This document shows positions 9,529-18,472 of a DNA stretch of 64,000 nt, piece after piece. The notes under the pieces were generated by a model. It was not told the origin of the DNA. It ran no database searches and saw only the letters and a program-made list of their open reading frames with translations. Origin of the DNA: JADLHS01 sp039806955 (lineage in GTDB: Bacteria > Verrucomicrobiota > Verrucomicrobiia > Limisphaerales > JADLHS01); assembly GCA_039806955.1 (NCBI GenBank), contig JBDHQI010000021.1:1-64000 (forward strand), read 5' to 3'. Each line of letters opens with the position of its first letter. Position 1 is the stretch's first letter. The position numbers and the translations under genes were made by a program.

Positions 9529-9742
9529 AAGTGGTTGTTTTTATTCGTTGCTAGTTAATGAATGGGCGGCAATACACCTGTTGTCAGGGCGACTGTCAAC
9601 GACTTTTTCCATGTCAACTCCGATGTTATGGGAGCAGAGCTGCATCAGAAACCCGCGCGCGTCGCACCAACAGCCTCCCCGTGACCGTCGGTGAAAACGT
9701 GAATTGCACGGTTCGCCATTTATACCAGCAATAGACCTGAAA

Positions 9743-11029
9743 CTATCGCGTCGGCGCGGTCGTCGGTTTGCGCCACGTGAACCAACCACAGACCGCGAAA
9801 AGCAGGACGTTGAATGTGGCCAGGGTTTGCAGCACCACTTCCATGCGTCCGGGGAATTGTTTCAGCAGCAGCGGCAAAGCGATGGCGTAGCCCACGGCCA
9901 CGGCTACCATCCACGGCACGACAGCAAAGCGTGAGCGCGCGAGCAGGTCATTCGCCATGACGTTGGCCAGCGCCAGCGGAATCATCGCCCCCGTGTACCA
10001 CGGGAGCAACGCCACTGTGCCGGGCACGTCCTCGGGTTGATATACAATTTTTACCGCCACGGGGCCGAGCAGCCACAAACCGATGGCGCCGCCAATGGCC
10101 AGAATCGCCGTGCCCAACAGCACGATGCCGAAAAGATTCGTCTTTTCGGATTTGGCGCTGCTATGCACCAGTTTCGGAAACATCACCGCCGCGAGCGGCA
10201 AGACCAACCACAACAACGCGCGAGCCAATGTTCCCGCCGCCACGTATTGCTTCATCTCCGCGCCCGGAAAGAACGCCTTGGCGTACATCGTATCCGTGGT
10301 GAACATGAACTGACAAACGCCAAACCCCAGGATCAGCGGCCCGACCTGGCGCCAAAGGCTTTTGCCATCAAACGCCTCGCCGGGCAGCATCCACAATTCC
10401 CGCGAGCGCCACAGCGCAATGACCAGACCAATGCCCACGCCCAGGAAAACGCCCAATACCATGCTCGTAGCGCCACCGGCAAAAGCCAGAACCAGGACTG
10501 CGGCGATGACGATGCGTCCCAGGGCCGCGCCCACCGCCGACCAACCCATCCAGAGAAAATCCTGTTTGCCTTGCAGCACTCCCGTGTAAAGCGGCGCCAG
10601 CAAAGCCACCAACACGGCGAGCAACGTCACGATCAACGGCCAAACGCCGGGCAATTCCCAGGCGCGCTGAATTTGGCCGTGAAATGAAAGCACCACCACC
10701 GCGATCAACAACCAGACGCCGATAATTCCCGCGCTGGTGCGGCGAATGGTCGCGGCCAACTGGCGTTGCCGCCCCAAGGCCAGCGCGCTGGCGGTTTGTT
10801 GCGCAAACACCATCTGCAACGGGAGCGTCGGCAGAAAAGCCGTCACCATCAGCAACGTGCCAAAAATACTGTATTCCGAGGCGGAAATGCGTTTGTTGAG
10901 AAAATGCACCCCCAGCGCCAACCCGCCGCCGATGATATTGGCGAGCATCAGCCAACCGCTCTGGCGAAAAAAATTGCCCGACGAATCGGCGAACTGAGTT
11001 TTAGCGGGCACTGGTGCTTCGGAAGCCAT
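9743..11029 (-). CDS. MOP-superfamily flippase (oligosaccharide/lipid flippase-like)
   Basis: 428 aa, ATG 11029. It has about 12 hydrophobic segments. The N-terminus (FFRQSGWLMLANIIGGGLALGVHFLNKRISASEYSIFG) resembles Wzx/RfbX-type polysaccharide exporters. It would act in the inner membrane moving lipid-linked glycans. The stop lies about 210 bp from the MFS gene, and its upstream neighbour is the M20 peptidase (30-bp gap), so it may be co-transcribed with that gene. A glycosyltransferase lies just upstream on the other strand, which fits a surface-glycan role. The function is family-level only. Confidence 0.75.
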   Translation of the reverse strand: MASEAPVPAKTQFADSSGNFFRQSGWLMLANIIGGGLALGVHFLNKRISASEYSIFGTLLMVTAFLPTLPLQMVFAQQTASALALGRQRQLAATIRRTSAGIIGVWLLIAVVVLSFHGQIQRAWELPGVWPLIVTLLAVLVALLAPLYTGVLQGKQDFLWMGWSAVGAALGRIVIAAVLVLAFAGGATSMVLGVFLGVGIGLVIALWRSRELWMLPGEAFDGKSLWRQVGPLILGFGVCQFMFTTDTMYAKAFFPGAEMKQYVAAGTLARALLWLVLPLAAVMFPKLVHSSAKSEKTNLFGIVLLGTAILAIGGAIGLWLLGPVAVKIVYQPEDVPGTVALLPWYTGAMIPLALANVMANDLLARSRFAVVPWMVAVAVGYAIALPLLLKQFPGRMEVVLQTLATFNVLLFAVCGWFTWRKPTTAPTR

Positions 11030-11059
11030 GCGGCGGGGACAATACGTAAGCGGCGCGGT

Positions 11060-12190
11060 TCAAGGAAGCGATTTCAGAAAGCGCAACAGCTTCGCCCGAC
11101 CTTGTTCAAGCTGCGCAACCGCGATCCATTCATCGGCGGTGTGCGCCTGCGCAATGTCGCCGGGACCAAACACCACGCTTGGAATACCGCCCCCGGCCAG
11201 CACGGCGGCATCACAAAAATAGTTCAACCCGATGGCCTGCTTCTGGCGGTTCAATCGCAGAAACTGCTGCACCAACGGGGTGTGCGGATCGGTCTCCAAC
11301 GCGGGACAACGTTTTAATTTTACGTTGCCAGCCTTCGCGTCCAGACCGTGGGCCTTCAGAAATGCCGCCAGGTTTTGTCGCGTCCACGCTTCGGATTCAC
11401 CCGGCAGCGTGCGACGATCCACGCCAATCCGGCAGAAATCAGGCACGATGTTGGGCTGCACCCCGCCGTGGATTGTTCCGATGTTGATCGTTCCGCTCCC
11501 CAACAGCCGATGACTTTTCTTCTTTAGTTGCGCTGCGTAGCGGTTCGCCAAAGCTTGCGTCACTTCCGCCATGGTCTGAATGGCGTTGACACCGTGCCAG
11601 GGGGTGGAGCCGTGCGCGGCGCGTCCACACGTTACCACTTCCAACCACACGCTGCCTTTGTGCGCGGTGGCCACCGCGAGCCGGGTCGGTTCACCCACGA
11701 TGGCCAGATCCGCCCTAAATTTTTTGGCCGCCAGATAACGCGACCCGCTTTGTCCGCTTTCTTCATCCACCAACCCGACGAAAATGATTTCGGTTGCCTG
11801 CGGACGTTGTGCTGCCGCCGCCAGATCGAGTAAAGCTTGCAACATCACCGCCACTGAACCTTTGGTGTCACACGCGCCGCGACCCAAAATCCGTCCGTGA
11901 CGCCGGACGGGTTTGAATTGCGTTTCACGGGCCACGTTCACCGTGTCCAAATGGGGAGCCAGCAAAACCCGCTGGCGAATTTTGCCGGTCGGACGCAAGC
12001 GTACCAGGACATTGGAACGCTGCGGAAGCACGCGTTGCCACGCAACGGCCAAGCCGGCCCGGCTGGCGCCATTGGCGATAAACTCAGCCACCTGTTTCTC
12101 TCCGGCATGCGGATGGGCCGTCGGTAAAAAGGCAGGGTTCACGCTGGGGATGGCAACCAGCTCGGCAAGCAGTCGGACCACTTTTGACAT
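11060..12190 (-). CDS. M20-family metallohydrolase (ArgE/DapE/CPG2-like)
   Basis: 376 aa, ATG 12190. Di-zinc M20 motifs are present: APHLDTV (His80, Asp82), GRGACDTKGS (bridging Asp108), DEESG (catalytic and metal Glu), IVGEPT and a dimerisation domain starting KGSVWLEV..AAHGSTPW. The C-terminal metal His is in VVFGPGDIAQAHTADEW. The family removes acyl or amino-acid groups from amide substrates in the cytoplasm. The length and VPFGPGD-like end are closest to acetylornithine deacetylase/succinyl-diaminopimelate desuccinylase relatives, but the specific substrate is not determined. A 120-bp gap separates it from the divergent glycosyltransferase, so this gap probably holds both promoters. Confidence 0.85.
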   Translation of the reverse strand: MSKVVRLLAELVAIPSVNPAFLPTAHPHAGEKQVAEFIANGASRAGLAVAWQRVLPQRSNVLVRLRPTGKIRQRVLLAPHLDTVNVARETQFKPVRRHGRILGRGACDTKGSVAVMLQALLDLAAAAQRPQATEIIFVGLVDEESGQSGSRYLAAKKFRADLAIVGEPTRLAVATAHKGSVWLEVVTCGRAAHGSTPWHGVNAIQTMAEVTQALANRYAAQLKKKSHRLLGSGTINIGTIHGGVQPNIVPDFCRIGVDRRTLPGESEAWTRQNLAAFLKAHGLDAKAGNVKLKRCPALETDPHTPLVQQFLRLNRQKQAIGLNYFCDAAVLAGGGIPSVVFGPGDIAQAHTADEWIAVAQLEQGRAKLLRFLKSLP

Positions 12191-12310
12191 GATGCGCCCA
12201 TGTTAAATCCCGGTGGGTGAAAGTCGAGACGTGAGCGCGTCCGGCGCTTTTGGCGGCGCCCTTCAGAATCTACATTCGACTTTCAGTGCGGCGACTGCTA
12301 AAGAAAGTGC

Positions 12311-13132
12311 GTGGCCGAACCCAGTGTATTGCTGCTTATTCCGGCGTACAACGAGGAAGCGCGCATCGAACCGGTGCTGCGCGAATTTGGTCGTTATTTC
12401 CGTGATCACTATCACGGCCCGTTTCAACTCTGCGTCGTACTCAATGGTTGCCGGGATAACACGCGCGGAGTGATCGAGACCGTGGCGCGGGATTTTGACT
12501 TCATCACGTTCCGCGATTTTCCCGATCCGATTGGCAAAGGAGGCGCGCTCATTGAAGGACTGAAGCTGGCGGGCACGGCCGAAGTGGTGGGTTATGTGGA
12601 TGCCGATGGCGCTTCACCGCCCCAGGCGTTTCACGACCTGGTCCGGCGCATTGGCGAGGCGGACTGCATCATTGGTTCGCGTTGGCTGCCGGGCGCGGTG
12701 CTGCATCAGGCGCAACCCTGGCTGCGCCGCTTCACCAGCCGCTGTTTTCATATCGTCGTGCAAGCCCTCTTTTGGATGAACATCAAAGACACGCAATGCC
12801 CGTGCAAGGTGATGCGCCGCGATGCCATTGAGAAAATCCACTCGAACCTGCGCATCGCCGATCTGGCGTTTGATGTGAATTTAATCGTCGCGCTCAAGCG
12901 AGCAGGCTTTACCGTCAAAGAAGTGCCGACCGAATGGACCGATAAAATCGGATCAAAAGTCACCTCGTCGCTCTTGCGCACGTCGCTGACGATGTTTCTC
13001 TCCACCGTGCGGGTACGGCTGATTTACTCGCCGTTTTACAACTGGCTTGGCCCGCTCCAGCTTCGTCCCTTGGAAAAATGGTTGTATAAAAAATTACGCG
13101 CTCCGGTGCCGCGTCGGGGCGAAAAACCGTAA
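12311..13132 (+). CDS. family 2 glycosyltransferase
   Basis: 273 aa with a GTG start at 12311 preceded by AAAGAAAG. GT2 signatures: LLIPAYNEEARIEPVL, GKGGALIEGL and the acidic motif DADGASPP, as in dolichyl-phosphate-sugar synthase-like enzymes. The C-terminal part (about 235-255) is weakly hydrophobic. It would transfer a sugar from a nucleotide donor to a lipid or protein acceptor at the membrane. An upstream MOP flippase on the other strand is a plausible functional partner. The acceptor is unknown. Confidence 0.82.
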   Translation: MAEPSVLLLIPAYNEEARIEPVLREFGRYFRDHYHGPFQLCVVLNGCRDNTRGVIETVARDFDFITFRDFPDPIGKGGALIEGLKLAGTAEVVGYVDADGASPPQAFHDLVRRIGEADCIIGSRWLPGAVLHQAQPWLRRFTSRCFHIVVQALFWMNIKDTQCPCKVMRRDAIEKIHSNLRIADLAFDVNLIVALKRAGFTVKEVPTEWTDKIGSKVTSSLLRTSLTMFLSTVRVRLIYSPFYNWLGPLQLRPLEKWLYKKLRAPVPRRGEKP

Positions 13133-13204
13133 CGAAACCTCACGCCGCCACCTGGGCGTCCGTTCGGCCGATGACTTTCGCCGCCGTTCTTTATCTGCGG
13201 CGGT

Positions 13205-14557
13205 TCACAGTAACACTCCCGCAATCGCCGCGTTCAGCAGCGTCGCCACGAAACCGACAAACAACGCGCGCAAGCCGAGTCGCGCCAGATCGGGCCGCCG
13301 CCCGGGGGCCATCGCGCCGATGCCGCCGAGTTGGATGCCCACGGACGCAAAGTTCGCGAAGCCGGTCAGCGCAAACGCCGCCAGCACGTACGAGCGCTCG
13401 TTCATAAAATCCGGCGTAGCCATCCAACCTTTCATCAGCAGAAAGGCAACGTGTTCGTTGGTGGCCAGTTTTGTCCCCAACAACGCACCGACCTTGGGCA
13501 CATCAGCCACTTCCACTCCCATCAGAAAGGCCGCCGGAGAGAAAATCCAACCGAACAGCTTCGACAACGTCAGGCCGGGCACGATCTTTCCCAAGATGGC
13601 GTCGAACATGGCGACGAAGGCAATGAATACGATCAGCATCGCGGCCACGTTCAACGCGAGCTTCAGTCCGTCGGTGGTGCCGGCGGCCACGGCATCCACT
13701 CCATTCACATAAGGCGATTCTTCCTTTTCCCGCTGCACGATCCCGGCTGTCTCGGGCGCGCTGGTTTCCGGAAGAAATAATTTGGACAAGTACAAACTGC
13801 ACGGGCAGGCCATGATGCAGGTGATCAGGACCGCCACCGGATCGGCACCGTAGCTGATATACACCACCATCATGGCGCCGGAGATGTGCGCAAAACCGCT
13901 GGCCATCAGGGCGAACAATTCGGAATTGGTCATGCGCGGCACATACGGCTTCACGATCAATGGCGCCTCGGTTTGTCCCATGAAGACGTTGGCCGAGACG
14001 GACAGGGTTTCGGCGCCGCTCGTGCCCATCAAATGCACCATCGCGTGCGCCATGAAACGGACGATGCGCTGTAAAATGCCGTAGTGGTAAAGCATCGTGA
14101 AAAACGCGGACACAAATAAGATCGGCGGCAACACCTTGAAGGCAAACATGAACATGAATTCCTTCCCTGGATTCAGCGCGATGTCGCCCGGTCGCGCCAG
14201 GTTGCCGAAAACAAACTCGCCGCCCTGATCGGAGAAATTGATGAAGCTGACGACCACCTCCTTGGCCAGTTCAAACAGGGTTTTGATGAACGGCACTTTC
14301 AAAACGAGCACGGCCAGCACCAATTGCAGCGCCACGCCCCAGCCAATCGTGGCCCAGCGCACCGCTCGCAGATTGGACGAAAACATGGCTACCAAACCGA
14401 AGAAACAAAAAATGCCGGCGAAGGCCTGGCCGCGTACCCCGATCCATTCCCGCAATAAATACGCGCCACTGCCCAGCAGCACAACGCCGGCGGCAATGAG
14501 CAACCGCCAGCGCAACGGAGTGGGTAAAGGTTGGTTCGTCATGTCGAGTGGCAACAT
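13205..14557 (-). CDS. NupC-type concentrative nucleoside transporter (CNT family)
   Basis: About 450 aa from ATG 14557; ATG 14542 and a TTG at 14596 are alternatives. CNT hallmarks include NVFMGQTEAPLIVKPYV and MASGFAHISGAMMVVYISYG in the middle, and FGWIFSPAAFLMGV with TNEHVAFLLMKG towards the end. About 10 hydrophobic helices are visible. It imports nucleosides by cation symport across the inner membrane. The adjoining gene encodes a purine phosphoribosyltransferase, which makes a salvage pairing likely. The gap to that gene is about 70 bp. Confidence 0.85.
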   Translation of the reverse strand: MLPLDMTNQPLPTPLRWRLLIAAGVVLLGSGAYLLREWIGVRGQAFAGIFCFFGLVAMFSSNLRAVRWATIGWGVALQLVLAVLVLKVPFIKTLFELAKEVVVSFINFSDQGGEFVFGNLARPGDIALNPGKEFMFMFAFKVLPPILFVSAFFTMLYHYGILQRIVRFMAHAMVHLMGTSGAETLSVSANVFMGQTEAPLIVKPYVPRMTNSELFALMASGFAHISGAMMVVYISYGADPVAVLITCIMACPCSLYLSKLFLPETSAPETAGIVQREKEESPYVNGVDAVAAGTTDGLKLALNVAAMLIVFIAFVAMFDAILGKIVPGLTLSKLFGWIFSPAAFLMGVEVADVPKVGALLGTKLATNEHVAFLLMKGWMATPDFMNERSYVLAAFALTGFANFASVGIQLGGIGAMAPGRRPDLARLGLRALFVGFVATLLNAAIAGVLL

Positions 14558-14625
14558 TAGCGACTTGGATTTTCCGCGTCCAGACTGCGACTTCAATTCG
14601 TGACGGAAAACGCAGGTCGCCCGTA

Positions 14626-15264
14626 TTATCGCGGTCGTGGCGATTTCGATTTTCGGTGCGATGACTGCCGGGGGGGTGGTGGCAAATAAAGTTCCGGGCG
14701 CAGAACTCCCACAAACGGCAGATTACGGTATTTCTCGGCGAAATCGAGTCCGTAGCCCACGACAAATTCATCCGGGATCGTGAAGCCGATATAATCCGCT
14801 TTGATCGGTTCAACGCGGCGCGACGGTTTATCGAGCAGGACACAGGTGCGGATGCGTTTCGGTCCGAGCGCCCCCAGTTTCTCCAAGACGCGCCGCAACG
14901 TGCGCCCGGTATCGAGAATGTCATCCACCAACAACACGTCACGCCCCCGGACATCCAGCCTCAGTTCTTTCGTGAAAACCAACTGCCCGGATTCCGTCCC
15001 CTTTCCGTAACTGGAGACGCCGATGAAATCGAGCCGCAACGGCTGCGAAAGGCGGCGCAACAAATCGCCGATGAACATCACGGTGCCGTTGAGCAACGAA
15101 ATCACCATCAGATCGCTGCCCACGAAATCGCGTTCAATCTCCCGCGCCAACGCGGCAACGCGCCGCGCGATCATCTGATCCGTGAGCAGTACCCGGGCGA
15201 TCTCCTTGCGCCAGCGGGCTGGCACCGGAACGCGGGCAGCGGGGAGGCGGATCGCTTTGTTCAT
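14626..15264 (-). CDS. hpt: hypoxanthine phosphoribosyltransferase
   Basis: 212 aa from ATG 15264 (the frame is open upstream, but homology starts near LLTDQMIARRVAALA). The PRPP-binding motif VLLVDDILDTGRTL is intact, and SLLNGTVMFIGDLLRRL and the base-binding region DYIGFTIPDEFVVGYGLDFAEKYRNLPFVG match HPRT of bacteria. It makes IMP or GMP from hypoxanthine or guanine plus PRPP in the cytoplasm. A Pro/Arg-rich tail follows the family end. Its neighbour, the CNT nucleoside transporter, fits purine salvage. Confidence 0.9.
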   Translation of the reverse strand: MNKAIRLPAARVPVPARWRKEIARVLLTDQMIARRVAALAREIERDFVGSDLMVISLLNGTVMFIGDLLRRLSQPLRLDFIGVSSYGKGTESGQLVFTKELRLDVRGRDVLLVDDILDTGRTLRRVLEKLGALGPKRIRTCVLLDKPSRRVEPIKADYIGFTIPDEFVVGYGLDFAEKYRNLPFVGVLRPELYLPPPPRQSSHRKSKSPRPR

Positions 15265-15399
15265 GGCGCGATGGTAGAGATTCAAGCGTGGTTGCCGAGA
15301 AAATTTCGCGCGCCAAAATGAAATCACTGCTATGCCCGAAAATTCATACCGACATCACACTCGACTCGTTCAGATATATTTTGAGTGGTGCTCGGGCTT

Positions 15400-15770
15400 T
15401 TATTGCTTGGCAGGCCGCGCGTGAATGCGGAGTTTGTTATCCGTCAACAACACGAACGCGCCGGCCCAATTTTCCACTTCATTCGCGGCGAAGACATCGG
15501 CAACCTTTGCCAGCAACGCCTTTCGCCCCGGCTCACGCATTCGGATCAGCATCAAACCATGATGCGTTCCGGGAGCGAACCGTCGAATGTCCGAAAAATC
15601 CAGATCCTGCGTGATGAAAAAATCTTTCGCTCTGCTGCGCCGCCTGCCAGACGGTCGGGTCTGGTTTCCCGGCGAGCCGCTTCCAGCCGCACATTGTCCG
15701 CTTGATGCCCCAACTCCGTCAGCCGCGCCAAAAGCGATTCAGGCAGGTTCTCGTCCAGCTTGATTTTCAT
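15400..15770 (-). pseudogene. DUF5615 PIN-like toxin-type gene, two frameshifts
   Basis: Starts at ATG 15770 (MKIKLDENLPESLLARL), overlapping the stop of the DUF433 gene as ATGA. The frame breaks near 15673-15680 and again at a 6-T run (A-run 15617-15622 on the plus strand). Removing one base at each point gives LEALAGKPDPTVWQAAQQ, then SERFFITQDLDFSD, and a good DUF5615 C-terminus ending in RIHARPAKQ at 15400. DUF433/DUF5615 pairs are toxin-antitoxin-like. As written the gene makes only a truncated product. Two assembly errors remain possible. Confidence 0.75.
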
Positions 15771-16012
15771 GCGGCCACGGGAAGCGGCGGCACGGGCAAA
15801 TCCTCCACCGACGACATGGCGGCGAAAGCGATCACCGCGCGCATGGCCTCGGTGGAAACGGTCGGGTAATCGGCGCGAATCTCTTCCACCGCCGCGCCTT
15901 CCGCGAGGCTGGCCAACAAAGTCCGCACCGTGACGCGCGTGCCTTTGATGACCAGTTCCCCGCCGCAAATTTCCTTGCGACGCTCGAAGAATGATTGGTA
16001 GTCAAAATTCAT
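15767..16012 (-). CDS. DUF433 domain protein (antitoxin-like)
   Basis: 81 aa, ATG 16012. It contains the DUF433 core GGELVIKGTRVTVRTLLASLAEGAAVEEIRADYP, where the KGTRV motif and the helix-turn-helix-like part are typical. Members are paired with DUF5615 PIN-like proteins and are regarded as antitoxins or DNA-binding autoregulators. Its stop overlaps the ATG of the partner by 4 bp, so translation is coupled. The partner is frameshifted, so this antitoxin may be an orphan. Confidence 0.8.
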   Translation of the reverse strand: MNFDYQSFFERRKEICGGELVIKGTRVTVRTLLASLAEGAAVEEIRADYPTVSTEAMRAVIAFAAMSSVEDLPVPPLPVAA

Positions 16013-16056
16013 CGCAGCTTAAATTAGTGTTTTTGCGCGCGGATCGCAACGAATGT

Positions 16057-16437
16057 TCAGATGTGTTTGGAATCCTGCGCGTCTTTGACGCGATAGCCGG
16101 TTTCCTGACGTTTGAAATTCACCTGGTTTTTTTTGCAATAAGCGGCAAACACGTCGTCCGCGCTCATGCCGAGCACCTGCGCCATGCTGATGAGAAAATG
16201 GAACAGGTCCACCACCTCGACGCGCGCGTTTTGCTCGTCAAATTGCTGATAGTTGGCCCACCATTTCCACGGCACGCTGTCCACCAGCTCGGCAATCTCC
16301 TGGGTCATGGCGCGAGAATAGTTCAGCAGCCATTTCGTCTTTTCGGCCTCGGACATGTTTTCGGTTACGACGCCAATGCGTTGGTTCAAGGCATCTTGCA
16401 TCCGCCACAACTCCCGCAATTGATCCGGTTGTTCCAT
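16057..16437 (-). CDS. dimeric all-alpha dUTPase-like protein
   Basis: 126 aa from ATG 16437 (MEQPDQLRELWRMQDALN). The family's metal-binding helices are visible: TQEIAELVDSVPWKWW, with the E..E pattern, and ARVEVVDLFHFLISMAQ with the E..D pattern, followed by AYCKKNQVNFKRQETGY. These match the dimeric dUTP diphosphatase group related to MazG, which hydrolyses dUTP to dUMP and keeps uracil out of DNA. The gene for a SMUG1-type uracil glycosylase lies elsewhere in this window. The start is chosen by homology. Confidence 0.85.
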   Translation of the reverse strand: MEQPDQLRELWRMQDALNQRIGVVTENMSEAEKTKWLLNYSRAMTQEIAELVDSVPWKWWANYQQFDEQNARVEVVDLFHFLISMAQVLGMSADDVFAAYCKKNQVNFKRQETGYRVKDAQDSKHI

Positions 16438-16529
16438 GCGGCAAGGATTCGACCTCGCTACGGCGGATGCAAGCTGGAAAACCGAACTGGCGCGGCATAT
16501 CCCATCCGTCGGCCGGATCACAGCCCCGC

Positions 16530-17345
16530 TCAACTCGTGGTCAGGAAATCATCAAACCACGGCTCGGGCGCGCAGCAAAATTCCCAGGCTCGTTCCCGCC
16601 ATCGAAACCGGACGCGCGCGGCGTGCAGAGCCTGATTTGGCAAAATCAGACGCGCGCGTTGCTCGGAAGTGAGCCGTCGCTCCACCAGCGCCAGGTAGAG
16701 TGATTCGTCGCCACCATACAATTTATCGCCAACGATCGGATGTCCGAGGTGAGCCAAATGAATGCGGATTTGGTGCTTGCGCCCCGTGCGTGGAACGATT
16801 CGCAATAAACTAAACGGCTGGTCCACCGGTCTGGTGAATTGGCGCAGCACTTCAAATTCAGTTTGTGCGGGCGCGCCATCGGGTCTGACGCCATCTTTGA
16901 TCGCCACCGCGCTCTGCGCGTCTTTTCCCAGGGGCGCGTCAATCACGCCGCTGGTGATGGCGGGATGCCCATGCACAATGGCCAGATACTCTTTCTGGAC
17001 CGCCCGTGTTTCCCATAGTTTCCCCAATTCGCCCGCCGGGCCCGCAGTTTTGGCCGCCACCGTTACGCCACTGGTCTCGCGATCCAAGCGGTTCACCAAA
17101 TGCGGCTTGGCATTCGCGCCAAGATACAATCGCACGCGGCTGATCAAACTGGAATAAACATCGCCCTTCGTGGGATGGCAAACGAGATCCGCAGGTTTGT
17201 TGATAATCAACAAATCCGCGTCCTCATATAAAATATCGAAAAGCTTGTCCAAGTTTCGCCGGGAATTATCATTGGGTGGCTTGAAAGAAAAGTGGAGTAG
17301 AATTCTGCCGGTGCTGTTGATGTTGGTGTTCGCGCTTTCGCGCAT
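16530..17345 (-). CDS. RluA-family pseudouridine synthase
   Basis: Up to 271 aa from ATG 17345. Family motifs: ILYEDADLLIINKPADLVCHP, the catalytic loop VNRLDRETSGV (Asp nucleophile) and RTGRKHQIRIHLAHLGHPIVGDKLYGG. It isomerises uridine to pseudouridine in rRNA or tRNA. No S4 domain is seen at the N-terminus. The N-terminal 30 residues may not be translated: a TTG at 17252 would give a normal family start and avoid overlap with the divergent membrane-protein gene. The target RNA position cannot be stated. Confidence 0.82.
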   Translation of the reverse strand: MRESANTNINSTGRILLHFSFKPPNDNSRRNLDKLFDILYEDADLLIINKPADLVCHPTKGDVYSSLISRVRLYLGANAKPHLVNRLDRETSGVTVAAKTAGPAGELGKLWETRAVQKEYLAIVHGHPAITSGVIDAPLGKDAQSAVAIKDGVRPDGAPAQTEFEVLRQFTRPVDQPFSLLRIVPRTGRKHQIRIHLAHLGHPIVGDKLYGGDESLYLALVERRLTSEQRARLILPNQALHAARVRFRWRERAWEFCCAPEPWFDDFLTTS

Positions 17346-17943
17346 TCCCGGAGTTTTGCCGAAAAACTTCAGTGTGGCCTATGCCTTGATGTTTTGCGCG
17401 GGCGTCTTTTTTGTGGGGCGTTTTTCCTGGTGGCTGCTGTGGGGCACCGTACTCATCAGTGATCTGGCCTTGAACGCGTATTATTGGCTGGCTCTCGGTT
17501 ATGATGTCTGGAAACCGGCCAGCCTTTCGCATCTTCTGTTCAACTACGCCGCCTACGGAGCGATCATTCTGTTGGGAAAGCGCTTCAAACCCACCGCGTC
17601 GTTCATGGCCCTGTTGGGCGGCGGAATTTTGGGGGCCATGTTGTTTTATCTCATCACCAACACGGCTTCCTGGTTGCTCAATCCTTTCCACAATCCGGAA
17701 TACAGCAAAACTTTGATGGGCTGGATCATCGCGCTGACCAAGGGCACGGGCGGCTGGCCGCAGACCTGGGAATTCTTCCGCAACACCTTGTTGAGCGGCG
17801 GACTCTTCACCGCGCTCTTTGTCGCCGCCGCCAAGCTGACCGCCCCGGCGGAATCGCCGGCGGACAAAGTTGCCGGAGCGCGCGAGCCGGAGGAATCCGG
17901 TGAAGCCGAGCCGGAGGCCAAACCCGAGGAAGTCAAAGCGTAA
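17281..17943 (+). CDS. DUF6580-like membrane protein
   Basis: About 220 aa from TTG 17281 (GTG 17311 and ATG 17320 are alternatives). It has five or six hydrophobic helices, with phrases typical of the family: AFALSR-like start, NFSVAYALMFCAGVFF, LLFNYAAYGAIILLG and NPEYSKTLMGWIIALTKGTGGWPQTWEFFRNTLLSGGLF. The C-terminus is Glu/Ala/Pro-rich. It resembles ECF-transporter S-component-like proteins of unknown substrate. It is divergent from the pseudouridine synthase and followed 55 bp later by the phosphodiesterase. Confidence 0.7.
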   Translation: MKEKWSRILPVLLMLVFALSRIPGVLPKNFSVAYALMFCAGVFFVGRFSWWLLWGTVLISDLALNAYYWLALGYDVWKPASLSHLLFNYAAYGAIILLGKRFKPTASFMALLGGGILGAMLFYLITNTASWLLNPFHNPEYSKTLMGWIIALTKGTGGWPQTWEFFRNTLLSGGLFTALFVAAAKLTAPAESPADKVAGAREPEESGEAEPEAKPEEVKA

Positions 17944-17998
17944 TTGCTGGCGCGAACCGATTCCTTCATACTCCCCGGCATCCGCAACATTGACGCGC

Positions 17999-18472
17999 AT
18001 GAAGATTGGTCTGATTTCTGATACGCACGATTTTTTTGAGCCGCGCCTCGAACAAATTTTCCAAGGCGTGGATCACATTCTGCACGCCGGGGACGTTGGC
18101 TCGGACTGGATCCTCACCCAACTCGAAAGCCTCGCGCCCACCACCGCCGTGTTGGGTAATACCGACGTGGGTTTGTCCCTGCCCCTCACCCAGGTCAAAA
18201 CGCTGGGAACGATGAAAGCGCTCCTCCACCACATCGTGACGCCTTACGCTCCGGCCAGTGAACTCGAGGCGCGGATCAAACGGGAGAAGCCGCAACTCGT
18301 TTTGTTCGGCCATACGCACCAGAAATTTCAGCAATACCTCGAGGAAACGCTGTTTCTCAATCCCGGTTACGCTGGCAAACCGAAATACGGCGCGGAACGC
18401 AGCGTGGCGTTGTTGGAAATCCAAGGCGAGCAACTCGCGGTCAATTTCGTCAAACTGCCGGATCGTCGGTGA
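17999..18472 (+). CDS. YfcE/MJ0936-family metallophosphodiesterase
   Basis: 157 aa, ATG 17999. Metallophosphatase motifs: GLISDTHD (D/H metal ligands), HILHAGDVGS, VLGNTD and LFGHTHQ, in the order expected for the small calcineurin-like YfcE family. Substrate in vivo unknown; relatives hydrolyse phosphodiesters in vitro. The stop overlaps the GTG start of the next gene (GTGA), indicating coupled translation with the methyltransferase. Confidence 0.88.
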   Translation: MKIGLISDTHDFFEPRLEQIFQGVDHILHAGDVGSDWILTQLESLAPTTAVLGNTDVGLSLPLTQVKTLGTMKALLHHIVTPYAPASELEARIKREKPQLVLFGHTHQKFQQYLEETLFLNPGYAGKPKYGAERSVALLEIQGEQLAVNFVKLPDRR

